Below are positions 33,901 to 43,575 of a stretch of 61,764 bases of DNA, piece after piece. Origin of the DNA: Chromera velia (taxonomy: Eukaryota; Sar; Chromeraceae); NCBI GenBank assembly GCA_018398765.1, contig JAHBMJ010005961.1, forward strand, positions 1 through 61,764. The letters are read 5' to 3'. The notes beneath the pieces are model-generated. The model had not been told where the DNA came from and searched no databases. It worked only from the letters and a program-made list of their open reading frames with translations. The position numbers and the translations under genes are program-made. The number at the start of each line of letters is the position of its first letter. Positions within the stretch are counted from its first letter, which is position 1.

Positions 33901-36900
33901 ATGTTCAGACAGACGCGGAGACCTGAGGTTGGTTGGTGAGTGGGTTTGGGCGTGCGTCTGCGTGCCCGTCTTTCTGTACTTGTGTAATGCTGATGAGGAA
34001 GTTTTGCTTCTTTCACAGTCATGGGGGGACTCATTCTCACTCTGCGTGTCTCGCTGGCCTCAGTGCGGGAAGCCGGATTCCTTTGTTGTCGCTTCTAACG
34101 CACTGCGTTCTGTCTCTCAGGCGTGCCTTCCCTCCTTTCTTTGCTTGCCCTTCAATTCTTTCAACGAGGGAGGGCACAAACGGGTCCCCTCCCTCATGCA
34201 ACGAGACAAGCAAGGTGGAGAGGAAGACGGCGCTGATAAATAAGTGTGTTTCTTTCAATGCATTCCTTCGTGAGTGTCTGTTACCTGTATTTGTTTGAAT
34301 GCAGATTGGGGACAAATTTTCGAGCCGGCATGGGCAGAAGGGGGTGATTGGCTTGATTGTTGGGCAGGTAGGTCTTGGGAAGGGGGGAGCTGCGAGACAG
34401 TGTGTGGCATCAACTTAAAGTCAGAAAATTGATTCGCCTCCACCAAATAGGCATGAGATCCAGAATTCGCCCGTTAAGGTGGGAGTCTCTTGATGGATGG
34501 AGAAGAGAAGAAAATCTGTCCTGCCACCTCTGGAGCCGGGACAAATGTCATTCTTTTCTCCTCCCCCTTTTTTTCGCATGAGCGGGCGCGCGTTCTCTTT
34601 CCCTTTTCTGGCTGAAAGCATCTCCTCTGTCTCCCCCTCTTGCATCTGTACTGTGTTTTTTTTTCATTTCAGGAGGATTTTCCGTTTGCCGAGTCTGGGT
34701 GGTGTCCGGACATGATTATGAACCCCCACGGGTTTCCTTCCAGAATGACAGTGGGCAAGATGATGGAACTCATAGCAGGTGGGTGGGGGGGGGGGGGGGG
34801 GGGGGGGGGGNGGGGGGGGGGGGGGGTAGGTGAGGGGGTGAGTGCCTTGGTGAGGGAGGGAGATTGGGGTTGATTCCATGTGATGCTTTTGATTTTGTTC
34901 CATGAGGCAGACAGGGAAGCTCCCTCCTTCTTCCACTCGTTGAAGGATGGATGCAAGGATCAAAAACCGAAACGGGAGGATGTGCCACATGCCTCGTGCA
35001 GGAAAGTCTGCGGTTTTTGACGGTATGTTCAAGTACGGCACAATTTTTGGGGGAACGAAGATCGAGGACGTCTCGAAGGTCCTTTTGGAACACGGATACT
35101 CGTACTCAGGGAAGGTGGGTGCGCCTGTAGCGCCTGTCGTTCCATTCGTGCAGACCGCGTGGGAGAAAACATCTGTCCATCTGTATTTTCCCTTCCAAAT
35201 TGGATAATTGGACTGTTTTCTTCAAAGACACTTCTTTACATCTCGCAGTTGACTCCCTGGCGCATTGCGTCGGGAAAGTACTGCAAGAGCTGGTGCGTTT
35301 GCAGCTGTTGGATCTTCCTCCTTTGACTCTGTATTCCCTCATCTGTGCTTATCAGCCTCTCTTGCTCTCTCTCTCTCTCTCTGTGTGTGTGGGGGGGNNN
35401 NNNNNNNNNNNNNNNNNNNNNNNNNNNNNNNNNNNNNNNNNNNNNNNNNNNNNNNNNNNNNNNNNNNNNNNNNNNNNNNNNNNNNNNNNNNNNNNNNNNN
35501 NNNNNNNNNNNNNNNNNNNNNNNNNNNNNNNNNNNNNNNNNNNNNNNNNNNNNNNNNNNNNNNNNNNNNNNNNNNNNNNNNNNNNNNNNNNNNNNNNNNN
35601 NNNNNNNNNNNNNNNNNNNNNNNGGGGGGGGGGGGGGTGAACTTGCAGGAATACTTGACGAGCGGAATCACAGGGGAGGCTCTTGAGACTTACATTTTCG
35701 TTGGTCCTGTTTTCTACCAGAGGCTCAAACACATGGTCCGTCAGGCGGGGGCGGGAGTGGTAGATGCAGAGAGGGGAGTGACGATCTGCTGGTCGGTGCT
35801 GCAGATCAATGGGGAGTTAGTTGACGAGACTCTCTGCTCTTCTCTTTTTGAGACTTGAGACATCGAGCGAGGCAGTCGAGGAGGGGTTGTCTCTGTCTGC
35901 GTCCATGAACCTTTGGGGAGAGGAAGGGAAGGGAAGCGCATCGATGATCCTTTTTTGTGTGTTTGTTTTCCCACCCATCTATCGATAGATCTACTTTCCC
36001 TTACTCACTCGCTCACACCTGCAGGTCCAGGACAAGATCCACGCGAGGGGGCGCGGTCCCAGGGTGACGTTGACGCACCAGCCGACAGAGGGACGAGCGA
36101 AAGACGGGGGACTCCGATTGGGAGAGATGGAAAGGGACTGCCTCGTTGCGTACGGGTGGGTGGGTGGGTGGGTAGGGACGGGGAAAGGGTCGTTTGGGAT
36201 TGAACAGCTGACTGCAAGCATCTTTCCTGGGGAGGCCGAAAGAAAGAAAGAAAGAGACAGCAAAACTCCTTTTGCCTGACCTCTTTCTGCCTTTCCTGAC
36301 TTTCTACGAAGTCTCTTTAAGCTGGCTTCCCGCGTTTCTTCTGACGGACACGCTTCAGACCCCTCAGCTCTCTTCGATTCCCAAACGTGACTGACGAAGA
36401 CGTAAAGGCTCACTTCATGCATCCTTTTTGCTTTTTTCCTTTTGTCCACCTGAGGTGTTGCAGGGCGAGTAATCTGTTGATTGAGCGTCTGATGCTTTCT
36501 TCGGATCTCTTTGAAGCCTCCATTTGTGCGGGTTGGTCGGGGAGAGGTGGGGACGGGGGGCTTGTTTTTGCCTGACGTGCTCTCTGGTTGCTTCTTTTAT
36601 TTCTTGGGGTGCTTGCAAATGTGGATGAAATATCTCTCTGGTTCCTTCTGTTCTTGCTATCCGACTGTTGTCCTTCTCTTTTCTTCTGTCTGTTTCTTCT
36701 TCGTCTTTGTCTCCTTCACAGCGCCTCCCCCGGTTGGTCTTATTTGATTTTTTTCATTCCTCTCCTTCCATCTATCGTGTGGTGCTCTCTCTCTGTCTCT
36801 CTGTATTCAACTTCGCCCGTCCACCCTTTCTCTTCTCACTCGTCTTTGTTGACTTTCTGCTGTCTCCCTTTCTCTTCTCACTCGTCTTTGTTGACTTTCT

Positions 36901-37427
36901 GCTGTCTCCCTTTGCAGAGTGTGGCCTGTTGGGGTACTGCGGGTTCTGTCCGTTCTGCAAATCCGCAGAGAACGTTTGCAGCGTGAACCTTCCGTATGCT
37001 TGCAAACTGCTGTTCCAAGTCAGTCAAGGGAGCAACAAGGAAGGAAGGAAGGAAGCAGTCAGAGGGATACATCGAAGGGACCTCGGTCAAACAGGTGTTT
37101 GAGCGGGCCACTGACAAACAGGAAGGGGAGCAACTGGACAGATAAGCTATGCGACTGGGTGGGTCGGTGGGTGAGTGAAAAAGTGAGTGAGTGAGTGGGT
37201 GAGTGAGTGAGTGAGTGATGGGGAAAGAGCCTAGTTGGCAGGCGGTTCGTGTGCCTATGCTAAAGTTTTCGCGCAATAAATCATACACGCCTTGCTCCTT
37301 TCTCGACGAGATCTGCCTTCCTTCAGTCTCCTCTGAATCTCCTTTCCCTCCACCCCTGCCCGTCCCCTTCTTGCAGGAGCTCCAAGCAATGAATGTCTGC
37401 CCACGTTTGTCCCTGAAACCGAAGTGA
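24133..37427 (+). CDS. RPC2: DNA-directed RNA polymerase III subunit RPC2 (second largest), 31 exons
   Basis: Makes half of the catalytic cleft of RNA polymerase III, which transcribes tRNA and 5S rRNA genes in the nucleus. Thirty-one exons close in frame to 1222 residues (the family is near 1130-1150). They include 24133-24246, 24529-24689, 24933-25106, 25450-25541, 25809-25888, 26282-26397, 26616-26733, 27082-27244 and 27545-27704, continuing to 37377-37427. Pol III hallmarks are WKLL..F.....[10 protein letters not shown] near the start, then [39 protein letters not shown] and [20 protein letters not shown]. They continue with [72 protein letters not shown] and [15 protein letters not shown]. 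The C-terminal zinc site is CAECG...CGFCPFC. Exon 8 adds a Gly/Trp-rich insert ([11 protein letters not shown]) where relatives have a short basic loop. It must use the GTAGTT donor at 27245, because the consensus site at 27241 breaks the frame. One intron (35115-35648) contains an assembly gap, but exons on both sides are complete. Confidence 0.95.
26770..26800. repeat. (TTTCC)n microsatellite in an RPC2 intron
   Basis: Six TTTCC-type pentamers directly downstream of the donor of exon 26616-26733. A (TG)n run follows at 26880-26912, and further (TG)n(AG)n stands at 26185-26234. Confidence 0.9.
28500..28710. repeat. (GA)n, (CAGACG)n and (ACAG)n microsatellites in an RPC2 intron
   Basis: Three adjacent simple repeats: GA at about 28500-28532, GACGCA at 28533-28560 and ACAG at 28675-28706. 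They are intronic between exons ending 28428 and starting 28843. Confidence 0.9.
30614..30994. repeat. 380-bp (TG)n/(TC)n tract ending in a splice acceptor
   Basis: Alternating TG and TC blocks fill the 3' half of the intron and end TGTGTGTGCAG at the acceptor of exon 30995-31054. Long open frames on both strands here are repeat artefacts. Confidence 0.95.
31576..31663 (+). repeat. Tandem 44-bp duplication of a splice acceptor in RPC2
   Basis: The 44-bp unit starting ATTCGATTGAGTGACTCTGC is present at 31576 and again at 31620. It includes the acceptor CTGCAG and the first exon bases TTTGAGAGAACAGACA. Acceptors therefore stand before 31602 and 31646. Only the second gives the conserved [16 protein letters not shown] reading with correct phase; the first shifts the frame by 44 nt. 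Confidence 0.9.
34787..34826. repeat. Poly-G run (about 40 nt, one N) next to an RPC2 donor
   Basis: Starts a few bases after the donor of exon 34673-34778 and contains an unresolved N at 34811. It is a candidate G-quadruplex and a likely sequencing stop. Confidence 0.9.
35398..35623. other. Assembly gap (226 N) flanked by poly-G
   Basis: Ns run between GGGGGGG and a 14-G run, wholly within the RPC2 intron 35115-35648. No exon is missing: residues on both sides are contiguous with the family (GHGYSYSGK then [10 protein letters not shown]-type sequence). Confidence 0.98.
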
Positions 37428-39422
37428 GAGGACAGGAGAGGACAAGGACATGAGACCTGCAGACAGATTACAGGATCGATTCAAAAGAACTGACGCAGAC
37501 GAGCAGAGTGCCTCAGAGCAACGGAAAGAGAGGGGGGGGGGAAGTGGTAGAAAGAGAAATAGACAGGGAGCGAAAGAGGGAAAGAGGGAGACTGTCGGAC
37601 AGCAGCACTTTCTGGGAATGCATTCATCGATTAGAAGCCAGCCAACAACTTGAAGCGACCTTTTGGTCCCTTGCCATGTAGAGTCATTGTGATTCATAAT
37701 CATTCATCGCAGATTAAGACGAGAAAGGGAATGAATGCAGGGGAGCGTTATCGGGCGAATAGCATGACTGAGGGTTCGAGAAAAATGCAACGGAAAAAGA
37801 GGAATATAACCAATCAATCAATCAATAACTCGTGGCGATCATGTTGTCTAAACAGTGAAACGGCAATATCAGAAGAAATCGCTGTACGCAAGCTTGTAAG
37901 ATGTTGTATCTGCTGGTCATGCTGTAGCATTCAATTCAAAGCAATTAAATGGAAGACATTCATCATGACCATTTTGTACTTTGATTAACTTTGATGTAAA
38001 CCAGGTTCAACGAAGTCCTACTTCAAGTTCTGGCCTTTTAAATATATATAAATCTGTAAATAAATTTGTATAATACATACTCTATCGTATTTAAGAGTAT
38101 AATTCGGAGTATTGGAATGTACAGTTGGGAACTGATGATTGAGGGTTTTGTTACGCATGTTACATCCTCATTAGTCCCTACTAGTCCCCACATTACCCCA
38201 CATATAAGGGGTGGATCTAGCTTAGTTTGTCCGAAGGTCTAAGAACACGTAACACATCTGTTTATCGATCATTTTCAATACGTGGCTTATCACTCGTACT
38301 CTCAATTGTAGTAATTGGGAACTCCGGGTCTTTCGACTCGGAGGGCGTAAACTAAGTGATCGTTTGGTGATTGATTCTTTGTATACAAACAAGAAGGGAA
38401 AAAAAAAAGAAAAGGGGGCAAGCGCATGAAAGGAAAGGAAGAAAAGAAGGTTGAGAAAATAAGGGGCAAATTAATAGGGAAGGTCTTTTTGAAGTTGTTT
38501 TCCGCCGTCAAAGGGTAGCGTTTATCAAGGGGACAAACTTTTAGAATGTTTTTGCCCTGTCTCTCCCCTCTTTTCGTTATTCTCCAAATCCTACTCTACC
38601 GCCGCTTGAGAAATAAGCCGCAGTAAAAGTGATTAATGAGCAGTGTTCCTAGATTCAGAACAGATGGGACGAACCGGAACCTTTTGATAGACTAGGCTAG
38701 ATCCGCCCCTCATATACGGGGACGCGGCATGCATAACAAAAACCTCAATCAACAATTGGGAACTGGTGCTGCATGTACACAAAGTTTTCTGTGCGTGCGT
38801 CAGCCGTCGCTTCCGCAGATATATATTCATATATTTAATTTGCACAAATTTGCAGGACTGGGGCCTCTAGTTAACATTATTATCAGCGTGAGCGAATAAG
38901 CTTATTTGAGATTCACCAAGATATCAGTATTAATACCAAAAACTTCCTCTAATTGATTCAATGAAGCCTGTGCTAGCCACTTAATTGCGAAGGACAAACT
39001 CCCTGCCGTAGATAATTTTTGAACGTGCGCATTTTTAAAAAATGTTGATATTAATACAGCTGTATTGACGGGATATATCGGGATATTCTTCTGTTTTCTC
39101 GTGTGTTCATCTATAGGTCTTCATCGAACTGTGTTCAGCAATTTTCAGCACTCTTCAACAGTTTGACGCATCTCGATCAGTCAAAGGTTTGCTCTGACGA
39201 AAGCACAGGTCTTCCAAGAACATGTGGATCTCCCGAAGCCTTGCTGGTTGTTTGGAAGGAGGGAGAGTTCCCACCCCCCCTGCAACCCAAAACAGGGGAG
39301 AAGCTTTGCCGATCGTGCCCAGTACTCTCCTGTAGGAAGTCCTGAAGAGCTTGATCTTTCCCTCATCCACAGTCGAAAAGAGTCAGCCGATTTGAAATTT
39401 CCAGAGAAGTAATAACAGCAAG
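37428..39422. other. Intergenic AT-rich region with an inverted repeat
   Basis: No gene is supported. A foldback-like pair, about 38135-38226 and 38691-38751, matches as reverse complements (GATTGAGGGTTTTGTTACGCATG against CATGCATAACAAAAACCTCAATC; TAAGGGGTGGATCTAGC against GCTAGATCCGCCCCT). It suggests a decayed MITE or an inverted element pair. The last 300 bp before 39423 are less AT-rich and are the likely promoter or 5' UTR of the next gene. Confidence 0.5.
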
Positions 39423-41902
39423 ATGAGTCTGAAGAAAGTGACTTTCTTGAAACTCCTTCACCAACCACCCGTGGAGATTGAGATCTACGTGGGAAAGGGG
39501 GCACTTTTTCCGCTCCGGTTGGTCTGCAAGGATTTCAATGACCGCATCCTGTCGGAGTTTGGAGTGACCCCGATGACCATCGACGAGATGATCGTCCTTG
39601 GTATCGGTCCCAACCTGATTCACTGGTTGATGGACTTTGTGGTCACCCCGCCCAGTGAGGCGCTGCTCCGCAAGATCGTGGAGATCAAACAGGGACCCCT
39701 ACTCCTTCTTCTCCACAAATACCCCGAGACCACCTTCCCCCTCGAAGAAGATGTCCCCCGTCGGTACATCTGGAACCGAAACCAAGTCAGAGGATTCTCC
39801 AACGTCCTCTCCATCATGGAGGGATTTGCGATCAATGCCGACGTTGAGAACTTCATGTTCTTCAACAAGAAGTTCAAGAGGCAGGTGTTACGCCACTTGA
39901 AGCTCTTCTTCAAGAAGTGTGCGTGGCATGCTGCCGAAGTCAGGGGACTTGCACTGATCAAGTGTTTGCAGCAGTACAAAACGCGGCTCCGAGCAAGTTT
40001 CGGAGATGAGACAGACGTGAACAAACTGAAGCGCATCCCCCCTGACTTTGTCGACACCCTGATGCGCGAACGGTTTTGGAACGCCGACAAGAAGATGTGG
40101 GAGCCCTGCCTCCATCTCCACCTTCACCCAACACTGTCCCAACTGTGCCTTGACGCATGGAGAGGCAACATCAACACCATCCTGATGTCCCCCATGCCCG
40201 ACCCCAAAGAATTCCAAACCCGAAAACCCATTCATCCCCCCCTCGTCGTCACCCGACTCATGTGGTACGCCATCCGGGGCGGTCACAACGAGTGCGCAAA
40301 AAAGATTTGGGACTGGGGGTTGGACAGAGCAGAGAAAATGGGGCCCGAACTCGGCATGACCATCCAACAGTACAAGGAGAAAGTGGCACTCCCCCGCCGT
40401 CGAGGCACCAACAAACCCCCAGCCGAAGCCGCAGCCCGAGAGGGCAACATGGAGATGCTGAGGTGGATGAGGTCAGAGGAGTGTGACCCCAGGTACGGGT
40501 TCGATCAGTGGGTGGTCAAGGCCGCCATTGAGGGGCATCAGGTGGATGTACTGCAGTACATCGTCTCTGAGATCCCCATAGTGCTCCCCATGAACCGGTG
40601 GAGCAGAAAGCTCCCCGACGCTGCCCGTGCGCACAAGTCATGGGCCTGCCTCAGATGGCTCCGTGAGCAGGACCCCCCTGTCCGCTGGGGCAAACCCGAA
40701 CCAGGTCAGATCTTCGGTCACGGGACTTCCGTAGCCCGTCGAACCCGGCTGTATGAGGTGAAGTTGGCTGAGTTCGTCTCCAAGGACAAAGTCAACGATC
40801 CGCCCCTCCCCCCCGAAGACATCCGAGAAGATGTGTGCCTGTTCATCCGAAAAGCGGTGACAGGCACGACGCTTCTCTCAGCCAAGCGCGTTCTTGAAGA
40901 GAGGGACTGGCGGCTGTTCAATTGGCTGTGCAGGATGGGAGGGCACGAGTTCGAGGAACGCCGCATGGTCCGGCTCGGGTACATGCAGACGGTCGAGATC
41001 ATGAGGCAGTGGGTGACGGTGCTGCACTGGCACCTGACGACCAAGTGGCCTGCGTTCGTCCATGGACTCGAGAGAGCGGGGCAGCGGTACGACAAGATGG
41101 TCGCCAACCTCAACCGGTGAGTGAGTGAGGGAGGGAGTGAGTGAGGTGGGTGAGGGAGGGAGTGAGTGAGTGAGGTGGGTGAGGGAGGGAGGGAGTGAGT
41201 GAGGTGGGTGAGTGAGTGAGTGGGTGAGTGAGTGAGTTGGTGAGTGAGTGAGTGAGTTGGTGAGTGAGCGGGTGAGTGAGTGAGTGAGTGAGTGAGTGAG
41301 TTGGTGAGTGAGTCAGTGAGTGAGGGAGGGAAGGAGGGAGTGAGTGAGTGAGTGAGTTGCGGAGTCGGTGAGTGAGTGGGTGGGAGCGCGGCTGTATTGG
41401 AAGGACCTTGTTGCCTCTCCCTCTTTCGCCCACAATCAGTGCTGACATTTTTACTTTCTCTGTTGTGTTGTTTTTTTCCTCTACTACTCATGAGTGAGGT
41501 TTCATACGTTCTGATGGTGGTCCCTGACACACTCTCTCCCCTCTGATCGATGTGTGTGTGTCGATCCATGCGATCGATCGATTGGGCGTGCAGCGACCAG
41601 GACGGGTTCTGCAAGTTCCACCTGTGGGTGAAGAGCCACATGGACAACTATGAACCCGGACTGTCGAAGAACGCGAAGAGGTCTCTGAGGGAGATCGTGA
41701 AGCACTCAGGGGAAGAGCACCTGAGGTGGATGCTCGAGGAGTGGAGTCCTTGGGACCGCCCTGCGCATCTGCAGGTAGGTGCGTGCGTCTCTCTCTCTGT
41801 CTGTTTGGCTGTTCTTTTTCTGTTTTTACGTCTTTCTTTCTGTCTTTGTTTCTTCCTTCCTTTCTGACTGTCCCTTTGTTTCGTCCTTCCTTTCTGACTG
41901 TC

Positions 41903-41933
<31 letters not shown>

Positions 41934-43575
41934 TTCTTCCTTCCTTCCTTCCTTCCTGCCTTCCTTCCTTCATTCCTTCCTTCCTTTCCTTCCTTCTTCC
42001 TTCCTTCCTTCCTTCCTTCTTTCCTTCCTTCCTTCCTTCCTTCTTTCTTTCTTTCTTTCTTTCTTTTCTTTCTTTCTTTCTTTCTTTCTCTCCCTCTCCC
42101 TCCCTCTCCCTCCCTCCCGCCCGCCCTCCCTCTCCCTCTCTCTTCTTTCTTTCCTTTTTTTTCCTTTCCTTTTTTCCTTCTCGCTCCCTTGCTTTCAGTT
42201 TTTGCTTTCTTTCTTTCCTTCCTTTCTATCTTTTTTTGTTTGCTCTCGCATGCGCGCAGATTTGTTTGTTTGTCCATTCTCTCAACGTTGCGTCTCCCTC
42301 TTTTTTGGGGGGGGGCGTCTCCATTCATTCATTCGCCTGCAGTCGTCGTGCAACGTCGCTTCCACACGAAAGAAACAAACAGCTGTACCTGAGAAACCAC
42401 GAGACAGATCACACTTGTCCTGTCCTCTACCATGCTTCACCTCCCTCCTGCCCCCCTGTCTGCAGCCCCGCATCCCCAAACAGCCCATGTGGCTGAAGAG
42501 ACGCAGGCGCCGCAACAAGATCAAGAGGAGACGCCGTGCAGCACGCAGACGCCAGGAGAGAGAGGCAAAGCTCAAGAAGGCCAACGAGGCCAACGACCCC
42601 GCCCAAGCCGCCCCTCCCGGTGTCATTGTGGAAGGAGGCCCCGCAGGTGCTGCTGCCGCCCCCGCCCCCGCCCCGAAAGCAAAAGCCAAGCAAGCAGCAC
42701 CGAAACCAAAGCCGAAAGCAGCACAGCCCAAGGCACAAGCAAAGCCGAAAGCCGGGCCCGCTTCCGCATCCGCAAAGGCCAAGGCCAGCCCGCAAGCCAA
42801 ATCAGCAGCCAAAGCAAAAGCCAAGGCCAAAGCGAAGATTGCCGCAAAGAAGGCAGCCGCCAAGGCGAGGCAAACAGCCCAGCAAGAGGCGGTTTTCGCC
42901 AAGGCAAAGGCCAAAAAGGCTCTGAAGGATGCAAGGGCGAAGGCGAAAGCAAAGCCCGGCCCCGGCCTTTCCGTCAACGACCGACTGGTCATCAAGCAGA
43001 CACGCCCTGATCAGATGCAGTATGGGAAAGGCCTCGCAGGCGCGAACCGCAGCTACGCCCAGCATCCCCAGGCGGCTGCGGGGGTTCACGTGGGGGGGTT
43101 CCACCCTGGAGTGATGCGGGGTCCTGGTCATGCAATGGCCTTTCCCCATCCGGGTGCAAATGCGCTCCCCCCTCAGGCTGGTCTCCCTTTTGCTCCCCCC
43201 TCCGCTGCTGCCGCCTTCCACTTCCATCAGATGCGGGCGCAGCAGGTGGGTCAGGGCGGACCTGCTCGTGCCCCTGCCCCCCCCGGTCCTCACGTCTTCG
43301 TCCCCCCGCCTGGGGCCGGGATCGGGATGGGCCTCCCGGCAGGGGGCCCCGGCATGAACCCTTTCGGTTGGGGTGCAGGTGCGGGGGGACTCGGGGGCCA
43401 GAGAGTGAAGATGGAGGGCCCCGGCATAAGCGGCCCCGTCCCCTTCCACGTCGGCACTGCCCGACAGAACGCGCAACCAGCAGCAGCTGCTGCCTCCAGT
43501 GGAGCTCGGTCGTCCGGACAACGCTGGGCCTACCCCCCGGTGAAGATGGAAACGAACGACCCGACTGAGCGTTGA
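39423..43575 (+). CDS. F-box-like/ankyrin-like protein with Lys/Ala-rich and Pro/Gly-rich tail (3 exons)
   Basis: Exons 39423-41116, 41594-41774 and 42466-43575 give 994 residues in frame (CG joined to C for Arg at the first junction). The start MSLKKVTFLKLLHQPPVEIE follows an in-frame upstream stop. Residues about 15-45, ending in FPLRLVCKDFNDRIL, resemble the second half of an F-box. Three or more ankyrin-like helix pairs follow (AIRGGHNECAKKIWDWG, AAREGNMEMLRWMRSEECD, AAIEGHQVDVLQYIVSE) of the degenerate type common in protist F-box/ankyrin families. Exon 3 changes character. It starts with a basic cluster (WLKRRRRRNKIKRRRRAARR), followed by about 110 residues of AKAKAK/APKPK repeats like linker-histone or nucleolar tails. 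A Pro/Gly/Met-rich end contains two VKME sites. A substrate adaptor of an SCF ligase acting in the nucleus is a reasonable inference, not shown. Confidence 0.7.
41117..41390. repeat. (GTGAGT)-type repeat filling the 5' half of an intron
   Basis: About 270 bp of GTGAGTGA/GTGGGTGA/GGGAGGGA units begin exactly at the donor after exon 1 of the F-box gene. They create dozens of perfect donor consensus matches in a row. Confidence 0.9.
41835..42240. repeat. 400-bp CTTT/CTTC polypyrimidine tract in an intron
   Basis: Nearly pure pyrimidine on the plus strand (TTTC, TTCC, CCCT units) in the second intron of the F-box gene. It is a candidate triplex-forming mirror repeat. Long frames across it are artefacts. 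Confidence 0.9.

Noticed and set aside
41779-42465. Long plus-strand frame through the CTTT/CTTC tract
   Set aside because: Poly-Ser/Phe/Leu translation of a pyrimidine microsatellite. Only the part from 42466, after a CTGCAG acceptor, is exon.
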